Shown: positions 7,729 to 17,332, counted from the stretch's first letter. The stretch: DNA of 64,000 nt from Fimbriimonas ginsengisoli Gsoil 348 (GCF_000724625.1 NZ_CP007139.1:3472001-3536000), one strand, 5' to 3'. Notes: a model not told the origin generated them from the sequence alone. Numbers and translations are program-made.

Positions 7729-10700
7729 ATGAATCTAACTCGAACCGCCATTACCCGCCCGATCTTCATCTTGATGATCATGCTGGCCTCGGTCCTCCTC
7801 GGGACCATGGCTTACAAGAGCATGCGTCACGAGCTGAACCCGGAGGTCAGCTTCCCGACGGTGACGGTCACCACCGTGTACCCTGGCGCCGATCCCGACA
7901 CGGTGAGCACCCTCATCTCGAAGAAGCTCGAGGACGCCATCTCCGGCGTCTCGAACCTTCGCGAGGTTGCGAGCACGTCGCAGGAGGGAGCCTCCATCGT
8001 CGTCGCCAACTTCGAGCTAGGCGCCGACATCAACGTTGCCCTGGACGACGTTCGGACCCGGGTCGACGGCGTTATTTCCCAGCTTCCGACCGACGCCGAG
8101 CGGCCAACCGTCACCAAATTCGACAACTCGTCGCAGCCGGTTCTGTACCTGGCCTTCACCAGCACCCAACGGGACAGCCAGCAGCTTCGAGACTTGATGG
8201 ATAACACCCTCAAGGATAAGTTCGGTCAGATTCCAGGCGTCGCCTCCGCGGGAGTCCAGGGCGGCGACGTCCGCGAAATTCAGATCCAGCTCGACAAGGA
8301 CAAACTGCTGTCTTACGGCGTGGGCGTCGCGGACGTCGCCCGACAGGTTTCCGCATCGACTCTGAACGTTCCTGGCGGCCGCCTCGTGACCGGCGAGCAG
8401 GAGTACTCGATCCGCGTTGCCGGCGAGTGGAAATCGACCGACCAGATCCGCAACTCGATCATTACGATCTCAGATCCGAAGAACCCACAAGCCGCCACGC
8501 GAAGCGTGCGAATGCGGGATATCGCCACCGTCTCCGATACGGTCCAAGAGCGAACTTCGTATTCCCGGTTGAACTCGCGCGACACTGTCGTTCTCGCCCT
8601 TCAAAAGGCGCGCGACGGTAACGCGGTGGAGATTACGAGCCGGGCCGACGGAATCGTCGAGCAGATCAAGAAGCAGTATCCCGACCTTCAGATCACGAAG
8701 ACCTTCGAGCAGGGCAAGCTCATCCAGAACTCGCTGGACGACCTGAACTTCACCTTGATGTTCGGGGTTGCGCTCGTTTCGATCGTCGTCTTCGTCTTCT
8801 TGCACAACTTCCGCGGGACCCTGATCGTCGCGATCGCGATCCCGGTTTGTATTTTCGCCGCCCTTGCGGTGGTCGCCTTGGCCGGATTTACGATCAATAA
8901 CATGACGATGTTGGCGTTGATCTTGGCCGTCGGCGTCCTCGTCGACGACGCGATCGTCGTCCTGGAAAACATTTATCGCCACTTGAAGATGGGCGAGGAC
9001 CCGCGAGACGCCGCGATCAACGGTCGAGGCGAAATCGGCTTGGCCGCCATCGCCATCACCATGGCGGATGTCGTCGTCTTCCTCCCGATCGCCTTCATGG
9101 GTGGCATCGTCGGCCAGTTCTTTAAGCCGATGGCGCTAACCTACGTCTTCGCGGTTCTCGCGTCGATGTTCGTCTCGTTCACCGTCACTCCGATGCTCGC
9201 GGCTCGCTGGTATCGGGCGGGCGAAGACATGGAGCATCCCACCGGCTGGTTCGCCCGCTGGTTCGAGAAAGGATTCGGCAAGCTCGAGCGCGGCTACGGA
9301 CGAGTCCTCGAGTGGTCGCTGAACCACCGCTGGTTCGTGTTCATCCTTGGTAACTCGGCCCTGGTCTGCATCTTCATGTTCATCGGCGGCGGTTTCGCCG
9401 GACTCGGCGGAAAGCCGTTCGAGGCGGCCGCGGTGGGGATGCCGATGCTGAAGATGGCGGTCTTCCTCGGCATCATCGTCTTCATCGTTCACCTCGTGCA
9501 GAAGCGGTTCCGGCCGAAGTACATCCTGTACGGATTGCTCTTCGGACTCCTTTTCCCGGCCTCGGCGGTCGTTGGAGGATTCTTCGGCGCATGGAAGAAG
9601 GAGGCGCCGTTCAAGTTCGAGTTCATTCCGACCACCGACAACGCCCAGGTCGGCGTCTCGATCAAGATGCCGCCCCAGGCGAGCCTTGCTCGCACCCAAG
9701 AGGTGGTAGAGAGGGTCGAGAAGGTCGTCTCGGCGAATCCGAACGTCAAGTACGTTCTATCGAACGTCGGTACGCAGGGCGTCGGCGCCTTCGGCGGCGG
9801 AAGCTCCGGCTCGAACTACGCCCAGGTGCTCGCCACGCTCTACGATCGCGGCGCGCTACTGGACAAGCTCCCGTGGAAGAAGCCGACGGAGCGCCTTCGG
9901 TGGATTTCGGACACCGCGGTCGCCGCGGACCTCTTGCAGGCCGTCGGCAAGATTCCGGGAGCGGAGCTGAAAGTCTCGACCGTCAATGGCCAAGGCTTCG
10001 GTAGTCCGATCCAGATCTCGTTCCGGTCGGACGACCGCGATCTCTTGGTAAAGACCGCGAACAACATCAAGCAGAAGCTTCTCGACGGCGCGATCCGCGG
10101 CGTCATCAACCCCGACGTCAGCACGACACCGGGTAAGCCGGAGCTACAGGCGATCCCCGACCGCGCCCGTCTCGCCGATACCGGGCTGACCGTAGGGGAT
10201 ATCGGCAGCACCGTTCGGACGCTGTACCAAGGGGACGAAACCGCCCGCTTCCGGGTCCTCGGCAACGAATACAAGATCCGGGTGCAGCTCAGTCCCAAGG
10301 ACAAGAACAACCCGCGAATCGTCAACGAGGTACCGGTCGCCTTCAAGCAAGGATCGCCCGTTTACCTGGCCAACGTGACGAACATCATTCAGCGGCCCTC
10401 GATCGACAAGATCTCGCGGCGCGATCGAGACCAGGAAGTGCAGGTCACCGCCGACCTTCTCCCCGGCTTTGCGGCCGGTTCGATCTCCGCCCAGATCGAT
10501 ACCTGGATGAAGACGGAAAAGCTGGTACCTGAAGGGGTCACCGTGAAGCCGCTCGGCCAAGCCGACGCCCAGGCGCGAGAATCCGGATTCATCTTCGGAG
10601 CGTTCGGCCTCGGACTCTTGCTCGTTTACATGCTGTTGGCGTCGCTGTACGACAACCTCTTGTATCCGTTCATCGTTCAGCTTGCCCAGCCGCAGGCGTT

Positions 10701-11166
10701 GACGGGAGCGATCCTCGCCCTCGTCCTTAGCGATAAGTCGCTGAACTTGGTCGGCTTCATCGGCCTCATTACGCTCATCGGTCTCGTCGGTAAGAACGCG
10801 ATTCTGCTCGTGGACTACACGAACACGCTTCGCGCCCGCGGCCGGAATCGCCACGACGCGATCGTCGAAGCGGGTCCGATCCGGCTTCGCCCGATCGCGA
10901 TGACGACGACGGCACTCGTCATCGGCATCAGTCCGATCGCCCTCGCCATCGGGCGAGGCTCGGAGTTCCGGGAGACGATCGGTATCGTCATCATCGGCGG
11001 TATCACCCTCTCCACCCTTCTCACCCTCGTCGTCATCCCGTGTTCCTACACGATCTTCGACGATATGTCGGAAGGAATCGCCCGTCTGGTGGGCCGCTTC
11101 CGCTCCTCGCCTCCCGCGGCTCCGGAGCTGCGCACCGAGCCCGACCTCACGTCCGCGGAGAGGTAG
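7729..11166 (+). CDS. RND (AcrB/MdtB-type) efflux permease with extra membrane segments
   Basis: An 1145-residue proton-driven inner-membrane pump of the HAE-RND class. It starts with the TM1 pattern RTAITRPIFILMIMLASVLLG; TM4 holds the proton-relay pair D406-D407 in GVLVDDAIVVLENIYRHL, and the second half repeats GLVGKNAILLVDYTN. Two periplasmic porter domains are present. Between the halves (about 535-625) there are three hydrophobic segments instead of the single TM7 expected, so about 70 residues and probably two extra helices are inserted. Substrates are unknown. Last gene of the efflux operon; a strong hairpin follows. Confidence 0.94.
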   Translation: MNLTRTAITRPIFILMIMLASVLLGTMAYKSMRHELNPEVSFPTVTVTTVYPGADPDTVSTLISKKLEDAISGVSNLREVASTSQEGASIVVANFELGADINVALDDVRTRVDGVISQLPTDAERPTVTKFDNSSQPVLYLAFTSTQRDSQQLRDLMDNTLKDKFGQIPGVASAGVQGGDVREIQIQLDKDKLLSYGVGVADVARQVSASTLNVPGGRLVTGEQEYSIRVAGEWKSTDQIRNSIITISDPKNPQAATRSVRMRDIATVSDTVQERTSYSRLNSRDTVVLALQKARDGNAVEITSRADGIVEQIKKQYPDLQITKTFEQGKLIQNSLDDLNFTLMFGVALVSIVVFVFLHNFRGTLIVAIAIPVCIFAALAVVALAGFTINNMTMLALILAVGVLVDDAIVVLENIYRHLKMGEDPRDAAINGRGEIGLAAIAITMADVVVFLPIAFMGGIVGQFFKPMALTYVFAVLASMFVSFTVTPMLAARWYRAGEDMEHPTGWFARWFEKGFGKLERGYGRVLEWSLNHRWFVFILGNSALVCIFMFIGGGFAGLGGKPFEAAAVGMPMLKMAVFLGIIVFIVHLVQKRFRPKYILYGLLFGLLFPASAVVGGFFGAWKKEAPFKFEFIPTTDNAQVGVSIKMPPQASLARTQEVVERVEKVVSANPNVKYVLSNVGTQGVGAFGGGSSGSNYAQVLATLYDRGALLDKLPWKKPTERLRWISDTAVAADLLQAVGKIPGAELKVSTVNGQGFGSPIQISFRSDDRDLLVKTANNIKQKLLDGAIRGVINPDVSTTPGKPELQAIPDRARLADTGLTVGDIGSTVRTLYQGDETARFRVLGNEYKIRVQLSPKDKNNPRIVNEVPVAFKQGSPVYLANVTNIIQRPSIDKISRRDRDQEVQVTADLLPGFAAGSISAQIDTWMKTEKLVPEGVTVKPLGQADAQARESGFIFGAFGLGLLLVYMLLASLYDNLLYPFIVQLAQPQALTGAILALVLSDKSLNLVGFIGLITLIGLVGKNAILLVDYTNTLRARGRNRHDAIVEAGPIRLRPIAMTTTALVIGISPIALAIGRGSEFRETIGIVIIGGITLSTLLTLVVIPCSYTIFDDMSEGIARLVGRFRSSPPAAPELRTEPDLTSAER

Positions 11167-11179
11167 AAGCGGCGTCGGC

Positions 11180-11215
11180 GCCCTTCTCGTCCGCCGGTCG
11201 GCGGACGAGAAGGGC
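11180..11215 (+). terminator. Hairpin after efflux operon
   Basis: Positions 11180-11195 pair perfectly with 11200-11215 (16-bp GC-rich stem, GGTC loop), starting 13 bases after the RND pump stop. There is no clear U-tract, only TTATTTG ten bases later, so it may be a factor-assisted terminator or an mRNA-stabilising hairpin. It separates the efflux operon from the metal ATPase gene. Confidence 0.7.
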
Positions 11216-11227
11216 TCGGATTATTTG

Positions 11228-13129
11228 ATGCTTGCTTTCCTACGCAGTGTGCATGGAGCGCTGACCGCCTTATGCGGTTTGGCTCTGCTTCTATGCCTGA
11301 TTCCCGGATACGGCTGGTGCGCCTATGTCGCCGTCGCGGCGGGGTCCTACTTTGCCATCGCTTCCGCTTGGGAGTCTCTTCGAGAGCGCGAGGTAGACGT
11401 CAACCTGCTGATGGTGCTCGCCGCCGGCGGCGCGATCGTCGTCGGTCAGCCCGTCGAGGCAGGGATTCTTCTCTTTCTCTTCTCGCTATCGAGCGCACTG
11501 GAAGAACTGGCGATGGCTCGTACCAAGTCGGCCATCGAGGCGCTGGTTCGACTCCGTCCGGACGAGGCGATCCTAATACGACCAGCGGGAGACGAACGAG
11601 TGCCCGTAGCGACCCTGCGAGTGGGCGATCGGGTTCGGGTGCTGCCGTTCCAAAGTATTCCGGCCGACGGAGTTGTCGCCGAGGGGCAGAGCGCCGTCGA
11701 CCAGAGCGCGATGACCGGCGAGTCGATACCCGTGTCGAAGGCCGTTCAAGATCGGGTCTTGGCAGGTACCCAGAACCTCGAAGGGATGCTGGTGGTCGTC
11801 GTTTCGGCGGAACTCGGAGACACCACGCTCGATAAAATCGTCGGCCTCGTCCAGGAAGCCCAGGAGAACAAGGCAAGTGGCGAGCGAATATCCACCTGGT
11901 TTGGCCAACGCTACACCTTCTTCGTATTGGGAGCGTTCGCGCTTTCGCTCGTCGTTCGGTCGATTATCGGAGAGTCATGGCCGGTATCGCTCCGAGAATC
12001 ATTGACTCTCCTGGTTGCCCTTAGCCCGTGCGCGCTGGTCATCTCCACCCCGGCGACCACCTTGAGTGCTCTGACCTTCGCGGCTCGGCACGGCATGCTC
12101 GTGCGGGGTGGAGAATTCATCGAGCTGGCCGGCACGATAGACACGGTAATCCTCGATAAGACCGGGACTCTGACGGAAGGAAAACCGCGACTCGTCGAGA
12201 TTTGCGTTTGTTCGGGCGGACCAGAAGGGTGCCGCGATGAGAGCGCCTGCTGGCACGGGGGAGGGGAGCCTTCGCCTGCCGCCGCTCATATGCTGCGCCT
12301 CGCCGCGTGCGCGGAAAAAGCGAGTACGCACCCGCTGGCCGGCGCCATCGTTGAAGCGGCGGGCAGCTTGGGCCTCGAACTACAGGACCCCTCAAATGCC
12401 GCGGTGGTACCTGGGTCGGGAGTGGAATGCGACGTGGACGGCGTGCACGTCAAGGTCGGCCAGCAAAGGTTCTTTCCGAACCTCGATCCCTCTGTGGTCA
12501 CCCATGTCGCCGAACTGCAGGGCCGGGGGATGACCGTCGCTATTCTTCAAGTTGGCGACCGGTATGCCGCCCTGGGCATGCGCGATACCCCGCGAGAGGG
12601 TGTCCAAGATACGCTCGAGGGTCTCCGCAGCTTGGGAGTGAAGCAGATCCTTATGCTGACCGGCGACAGCCGGGAAACGGCGGAGGCGGTTGCCTCCGAG
12701 GTTGGAATCTGCGAATTTCGAGCCGGACTCTTGCCGGATGACAAAACCGCGGCGATTCGCGATCTCATTGCTTCCGGTCATCGAACATTGATGGTGGGGG
12801 ACGGGGTAAACGACGCCCCAAGCTTGGCGATCTCCACTATCGGCGTTGCCATGGGTGGTCTTGGCAGCGACGTGGCCCTCCAATCGGCGGATGTCGTGCT
12901 AATGCACGACCGGCTAGACCGCATTCCGCTGCTCATTCGACTCGGTCGTTCGACCAACGCTACGGTGCGGGCAAACCTTTACTTCGCCGCGTCGGTCATC
13001 GTCGTTCTCACCTCGGCCTCTCTTTTGGGCCGCCTCCCCCTACCCCTCGCGGTCGTTGGCCACGAAGGATCGACGGTCCTGGTTATTCTAAATGGCTTAA
13101 GGATGTTGAGGGGTCCGCGGGAAGCATGA
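11228..13129 (+). CDS. P1B-4-type heavy-metal ATPase (Co/Fe/Zn efflux)
   Basis: A P-type ATPase of about 633 residues. It shows the actuator TGES motif (~164), the phosphorylated Asp in DKTGTLT (~310), the HP motif in STHPLAG, and the hinge MVGDGVNDAP. The metal-binding TM6 motif is SPC (~267) and the last helices contain HEGST; this SPC plus HEG(G/S)T pairing defines subgroup P1B-4, which exports Co2+, Fe2+ or Zn2+. There is no N-terminal HMA domain. Just after the phosphorylation site is a short Cys/His-rich insert with four Cys and one His (about 326-343), possibly a metal sensor. Start is the ATG at 11228; a TTG one codon earlier is possible. Confidence 0.92.
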   Translation: MLAFLRSVHGALTALCGLALLLCLIPGYGWCAYVAVAAGSYFAIASAWESLREREVDVNLLMVLAAGGAIVVGQPVEAGILLFLFSLSSALEELAMARTKSAIEALVRLRPDEAILIRPAGDERVPVATLRVGDRVRVLPFQSIPADGVVAEGQSAVDQSAMTGESIPVSKAVQDRVLAGTQNLEGMLVVVVSAELGDTTLDKIVGLVQEAQENKASGERISTWFGQRYTFFVLGAFALSLVVRSIIGESWPVSLRESLTLLVALSPCALVISTPATTLSALTFAARHGMLVRGGEFIELAGTIDTVILDKTGTLTEGKPRLVEICVCSGGPEGCRDESACWHGGGEPSPAAAHMLRLAACAEKASTHPLAGAIVEAAGSLGLELQDPSNAAVVPGSGVECDVDGVHVKVGQQRFFPNLDPSVVTHVAELQGRGMTVAILQVGDRYAALGMRDTPREGVQDTLEGLRSLGVKQILMLTGDSRETAEAVASEVGICEFRAGLLPDDKTAAIRDLIASGHRTLMVGDGVNDAPSLAISTIGVAMGGLGSDVALQSADVVLMHDRLDRIPLLIRLGRSTNATVRANLYFAASVIVVLTSASLLGRLPLPLAVVGHEGSTVLVILNGLRMLRGPREA

Positions 13130-13325
13130 CGCTCGGCCAATACCTGCAATCGTGCAATCTGGGCATCGATCGTTCGGTCTCCATCGTCGTCGACGACGCG
13201 GCTGTAAGCCGCACGGAATCGTTTTGGAGATCGCGCGGCTTCGAGCTTGGATCCCCGACACCCGGCAAGCTCTGGAGTCGGTCGGAGTACGGCTCAAAGA
13301 CGTGACCCGCAATCGTTGCGAATGA
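13126..13325 (+). pseudogene. Possible small gene with a frameshift after the metal ATPase
   Basis: An ATG overlapping the ATPase stop (ATGA) opens MTLGQYLQSCNLGIDRSVSIVVDDAAVSR; this frame ends soon in an unconvincing tail, while from about 13215 the next frame reads a natural-looking helical C-terminus, LEIARLRAWIPDTRQALESV then GVRLKDVTRNRCE, up to TGA at 13325. One base change near 13195-13215 would join them into a protein of roughly 65 residues. I do not recognise a family. Translational coupling to the ATPase supports it being a gene, but evidence is thin. Confidence 0.35.
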
Positions 13326-13422
13326 TCTTCGGGACCATATCGCCGCACCTCGAACCCGGTTCGTCCGTCATCATGGTTGAACCTTTTCATCGTATGCGGA
13401 CACTCACCCTACGAAAGCGCGT

Positions 13423-13947
13423 ATGCAGGTTGTGCCGAACGTGAAGCCGAGGCCGGGAGCCTTGGACATGGCGGCCATCGCCCGGGAACACTACGAGGCG
13501 GTGTTCCGGTTTTGCGCGCGCCGAGTCGGGGTAGACCGAGCCGCCGACGTTGCTCAGGAGACATTCGTGACCGCTCAGAAGGTGCTGCATAAGTTTCGCG
13601 GAGAGTCGAGCCTATCGACTTGGCTCTTCGGAATCGCGCATAACGAGTGCCGGCGAGATTCGCGCCGAGGCCGTACTGAGCCCATGCTCCTCGAAATGGA
13701 TCCCGCCCAGCCCGCGATCGGCGTTCACGAGGATGCCCTCGTCGACCGGGAGGTTCTCCGGCAGGCGATGGCTCGCCTTTCGACCGAGCACCGAGAGGTG
13801 GTGATGCTTCACGAGCTCGACGGATTGACGTACGAAGAAGTGGCGGGGATCCTCGGCGTCCCGGTCGGTACCGTCAAGTCGAGGCTGCATCACGCATTTA
13901 TGAACCTGCGAAAGACGATGTTTCCCGCGGCGGAGGAAGTTCGATGA
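13423..13947 (+). CDS. ECF RNA polymerase sigma factor
   Basis: A 174-residue group 4 sigma factor. Region 2 covers about 18-90 (REHYEAVFRFCARRVG, DVAQETFVTAQK, STWLFGIAHNECRRDSRR), and region 4 covers about 115-168 with LSTEHREVVMLHELDGLTYEEVAGILGVPVGTVKSRLHHA, the recognition helix. It redirects RNA polymerase to a specific promoter set. It overlaps the next gene, its likely anti-sigma partner, by ATGA. Start could also be the ATG at 13468, closer to region 2. The signal it answers to is unknown. Confidence 0.93.
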   Translation: MQVVPNVKPRPGALDMAAIAREHYEAVFRFCARRVGVDRAADVAQETFVTAQKVLHKFRGESSLSTWLFGIAHNECRRDSRRGRTEPMLLEMDPAQPAIGVHEDALVDREVLRQAMARLSTEHREVVMLHELDGLTYEEVAGILGVPVGTVKSRLHHAFMNLRKTMFPAAEEVR

Positions 13948-15350
13948 ACTTCCGCGACGATCTGAAGGCGTATCTCGACGGTGAATTACCGCCGATTCGG
14001 ATGGCTGAGATGAGCGAGGCGGTTCAGCGCGACCCCGAGCTAGCGCGCGAGCTGAGCGAACTTCAGTCGATCTCGCTAGCGGTCCGATCCACGGCTCCCG
14101 AGTACCGGGTCGTAGGCTTGGACCAGACTCTCCGAGCCCTCTCCCGAAAGGAGCGGCCTAAATTCGGCTGGCTCGCCCTGCCGCTCGGCCTTGGTGCGGC
14201 GGCCATCCTGCTGGCGGTTTTCCTGCGCCCGAACCAGATGAACGATGCCGCCGCCTTTCGCAAATCTCCGGCAACCGTCGATTCGCCCATCTCGGTTTTA
14301 GCCGGAGCGGCGGCTTCGGATATGGCGAAGTCGGCTCCCAGCAGTCAGGAGAAGGTCGAGGTCCATGCTTCGACCGGCAAAGGTGAGTTCAAGAGTGAAC
14401 AGGCTCAGTTAAAGGGGGGCTTTGCGTCGCCGGTGGTTCCCCCGGAGGCCAAGCCCAAGCGGTTTACACCGCCTTCGCATGCCGGTCGAACCCAGAAAAC
14501 AGGGGCGGGCTTAGATCGATCCAGCGCCACGGGTACGGTAACCCTGGGCGGGATATCTACCGGGTCGACCCGTGAAAGTAATTCGAACGCGAACATGGCG
14601 AATTCGCCTCCGGTGCTCCTGTCGAACGGGCAGAATCGCACAAAATCGGCTTACGCAAGGCCGGCAACCGATGCGCTGGCGCTCAACTTTAGAGAAAGGC
14701 GACCCGCCGCCGAAACTGCTCCGATCGTCATCGAGGCCGTTTCTGTTTCCGACGCGGAGGCTCAGCTCAGGACCGTGATGGCGCCGTACGCCGCACGTTT
14801 CGACTTCGCGCGAAAGGAATCGTCGAAGCTCGACGCGAATTCGTCCCAGAATAATCTGGAGGGGTCATCGGGGCCGCCAAGCGAACGACCGAAACCTAAA
14901 GGCAATATCTCGGGAGGCAATGCCTTTGGGGGCGGCGCCGGGGGCGGCGGCGCCAGGGGAGGCGGCGGAGGCGGTTTTGGATTCCGTGACGCCAAATCGC
15001 CTGGCGATCGCACGATCGTATTCGATGTCCTGGAAGAGCGGGCCGACGAAGCGGTGAAGGCGATCCACCTGCTTGCGGAGAGTACTAAAACGCCAGTGCG
15101 TGACTTCAGCGCCGCCAGCAAGTCTTCCGCTGAGAAACAACGGACGGCCGATGCGGTCCCCACGGGCGGGGCGGGGCGGGGAGGGGTCGGCGGTGGTGGT
15201 TTCGCCCCCGGAACTCCTCCGGCGGCGAAGGCTCCTTTGGCCGACAAACAGCTAAGCGTGACCGCGGGTAAGAAGATTGGGGCGGCTCGCCGCCGGATCG
15301 TCGTCATCATTCACCAAACGCCGCCCAAGGTGGATAAGCCAAGCGAGTAA
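13944..15350 (+). CDS. Membrane anti-sigma factor-like protein
   Basis: A 468-residue protein. The N-terminus (FRDDLKAYLDGELPPIRMAEMSEAVQRDPEL) is the typical cytoplasmic anti-sigma start, though without the zinc-binding HxxxCxxC motif. One membrane helix follows at about 73-93 (WLALPLGLGAAAILLAVFL). The rest is periplasmic, low complexity, with a Gly-rich stretch (about 325-350) and a segment IVFDVLEERADEAVKAIHLLAEST that may be a folded sensor. Coupled by ATGA to the sigma factor, it presumably sequesters it at the membrane. The periplasmic half matches no domain I recognise. Confidence 0.78.
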   Translation: MNFRDDLKAYLDGELPPIRMAEMSEAVQRDPELARELSELQSISLAVRSTAPEYRVVGLDQTLRALSRKERPKFGWLALPLGLGAAAILLAVFLRPNQMNDAAAFRKSPATVDSPISVLAGAAASDMAKSAPSSQEKVEVHASTGKGEFKSEQAQLKGGFASPVVPPEAKPKRFTPPSHAGRTQKTGAGLDRSSATGTVTLGGISTGSTRESNSNANMANSPPVLLSNGQNRTKSAYARPATDALALNFRERRPAAETAPIVIEAVSVSDAEAQLRTVMAPYAARFDFARKESSKLDANSSQNNLEGSSGPPSERPKPKGNISGGNAFGGGAGGGGARGGGGGGFGFRDAKSPGDRTIVFDVLEERADEAVKAIHLLAESTKTPVRDFSAASKSSAEKQRTADAVPTGGAGRGGVGGGGFAPGTPPAAKAPLADKQLSVTAGKKIGAARRRIVVIIHQTPPKVDKPSE

Positions 15351-15359
15351 CCTCGTATC

Positions 15360-15950
15360 GTGACGTCGCTGCAGCAATTCGATATGGACGCCTTCCGAGC
15401 GATCCATCTTGGGCTGCATTCGGCGTTCCTGGATCCGTTCTTCTGGGTGCTGAGCATGTCCGGCTTGGGCCAGGTGCAATTTCTCCTCTCCCTTCTCTTT
15501 CTGAAAGGGCGCGAGACGAAGTATTACGTGCTACCGCTGCTCGTTACCATCCTCGTCTCCGGACTCCTCGGCGCCCAACTCTTCAAACAGTTTTTCGAGC
15601 GCGACCGGCCAAGCAATCTCGCCATCTCGGTTCCGCAAGAGGCGTGGTTGGCCAATAGCTATCCGAGCGGGCACACCACGACCTCCTTCGCGGTTGCCAC
15701 GATGCTGCTGCTGATGACCTGGGGCTCTCGTTACCGATGGATTGGCCGGTCGGCGTTCGGATGGGCGTTGCTCGTCGGCATTAGCCGCGTCTATCGCGGG
15801 GTTCACTGGCCGACCGACGTCTTGGGGGGCGCCTGCATGGGCGTCTTTTGCGCCTGCCTCGTGTATCTCGTTTTGCGAAAGCTAGGCCACGTGCTTCACC
15901 TCGACCATCCGAGCGATACGATCTCCGGGCAAGAAATTGGCCGTGGCTGA
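15360..15950 (+). CDS. PAP2-family membrane phosphatase
   Basis: A 196-residue membrane protein with the three-part PAP2 signature: KQFFERDRPSN (KX6RP, ~75-85), SYPSGHTTTSFA (PSGH, ~101) and GISRVYRGVHWPTDVLGG (SRX5HX3D, ~142-158), providing the catalytic histidines. Five to six hydrophobic helices surround them. Such enzymes hydrolyse lipid phosphates, for example undecaprenyl diphosphate or phosphatidate, on the periplasmic side. The start is a GTG at 15360; an in-frame ATG at 15384 is an alternative. It lies 9 bases after the anti-sigma gene, possibly cotranscribed. Confidence 0.9.
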   Translation: MTSLQQFDMDAFRAIHLGLHSAFLDPFFWVLSMSGLGQVQFLLSLLFLKGRETKYYVLPLLVTILVSGLLGAQLFKQFFERDRPSNLAISVPQEAWLANSYPSGHTTTSFAVATMLLLMTWGSRYRWIGRSAFGWALLVGISRVYRGVHWPTDVLGGACMGVFCACLVYLVLRKLGHVLHLDHPSDTISGQEIGRG

Positions 15951-15971
15951 TAAATCCGCTATAAAGCTGCT

Positions 15972-16883
15972 ATGCCGGGTCGTCGAATCGTCATCGCCGG
16001 GGGAACCGGATTTATCGGGGAACGCCTCGTCACCGCTCTGCATACGACCGGCGAAGAGGTCGTAGTCCTCTCTCGCCACCACGTCGCCCCGGCCGGGGCT
16101 CGCGTGGTGCAGTGGGACGGCCATACCGTCGAAGAATGGGCTAAAGAATTGGACGGCGCATATGCGGTGATCAATCTTGCCGGCGAAACCGTCAGCCAGC
16201 GCTGGAGCAGTGAGGCAAGGGCCAGAATCATGCGCTCTCGAGTCGACGGAACGCAGGCGATCTGCCACGCGATCATGCAGGCGGCCCGCCCGCCCGAGCG
16301 GTGGATCAACGCCAGCGCGGTAGGGTACTACGGCGACCGGGGGCGGGAGCCGATGGACGAGAGATCGGACGCTGGCCGCGGCTTTCTCGCTGAAACCTGC
16401 ATCGCTTGGGAGGAGGCGGTAACTCGTTGCGAGGTCTCAAAGACCGCCCGGACGAGGCTCCGGATCTCCATGGTCGTCGGTCACCAGGGAGCGCTTCCTG
16501 CCTTGGCGCGCCTCGCCCGGCTTGGTCTCGGCGGCCACGCCGGAAGCGGAGAACAGATGGTCTCCTGGATTCACCTAGACGATCTAGTCGGCATGATCGC
16601 GTGGCTGCTCGACATTCCGAACCCGCCGGAGATCGTGAACGCCGCGTCCCCGTCGCCCGTTTCGAACGCCGAGCTCATGAGGGAGGTGCGTAAGCAGCTC
16701 AACGTACCGTTTGGCCTTCCCGCCCCGGCTTTCGGAGTCAAGCTCGTCGGCCGCTTCCTCGGTCCCGATGCCGACCTCATCCTGAACGGCGTCCGCGCCG
16801 TGCCCACTGAGGCGCTTCGCCTCGGCTTCCGTTTCCACTGTCCCGAGATCGCCGATGCGATCGAAGACGTTCTCGGTAAATAA
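15972..16883 (+). CDS. TIGR01777-type NAD-dependent epimerase/oxidoreductase
   Basis: A 303-residue extended short-chain dehydrogenase. The Rossmann motif IVIAGGTGFIGERL (5-18), the family-specific LAGETVSQRW (~75), and SAVGYYGDRG (~118, containing the YYG of the family) place it in the TIGR01777 group, related to SulA/YfcH. The C-terminal part has the DUF1731-like end (LGFRFHCPEIADAIEDVLG). Function is not established; members bind a nucleotide cofactor. It starts 21 bases after the PAP2 gene. Confidence 0.92.
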   Translation: MPGRRIVIAGGTGFIGERLVTALHTTGEEVVVLSRHHVAPAGARVVQWDGHTVEEWAKELDGAYAVINLAGETVSQRWSSEARARIMRSRVDGTQAICHAIMQAARPPERWINASAVGYYGDRGREPMDERSDAGRGFLAETCIAWEEAVTRCEVSKTARTRLRISMVVGHQGALPALARLARLGLGGHAGSGEQMVSWIHLDDLVGMIAWLLDIPNPPEIVNAASPSPVSNAELMREVRKQLNVPFGLPAPAFGVKLVGRFLGPDADLILNGVRAVPTEALRLGFRFHCPEIADAIEDVLGK

Positions 16884-16892
16884 CCTCGGTCC

Positions 16893-17332
16893 ATGATAGA
16901 AATCCGACCGATCTGGTCGCTAGACTCGGAAGCGATTCAGCCCCTGGTCGAAGCCAGCCTTTCCGAAGGCTATCGCTTCGTCCAGCGCCTTGTGGACGAA
17001 TGGCAGACTGGGATCAACCGTTTCGACAAGCCGGGTGAGGCGCTATTCGGCGCCTATCGCAATAATCGCTTGGTCGGGGTTGGGGGCTTACTGCAATGTC
17101 CAATACGATGGGACGCGTCCGGAGGGTTTATGTTTTGCCCACTGAAAGGGGAAGTGGCTTCGGATCGAAGCTGGTCCAAGCCGTGATCGCCAAGGCGGGG
17201 GAAACCTTCCAAGAATTGGTGCTTTACACTTCCGATGCCGGCCCGTTCTACGACCGCCTTGGCTTCGAGCATAGCGGGGTGGAGAACCCAAGTCACCGGA
17301 TGCGGCTGCCTGCCCAGACCGCCGGGGGGTAA
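16893..17332 (+). pseudogene. GNAT acetyltransferase gene with a frameshift
   Basis: Frame one from ATG 16893 encodes the start of a GNAT protein (IRPIWSLDSEAIQPLVEASL ... GEALFGAYRNNRLVGVGGLLQ). At about 17090-17105 the coding potential moves to another frame reading GRVRRVYVLPTERGSGFGSKLVQAVIAKA, which holds the acetyl-CoA-binding R/Q-x-x-G-x-G/A motif, then LYTSDAGPFYDRLGFE and a stop at 17332. The two halves would form one ordinary N-acetyltransferase of about 146 residues. Either a real one-base mutation or a sequencing error. It precedes the trigger factor gene. Confidence 0.8.
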
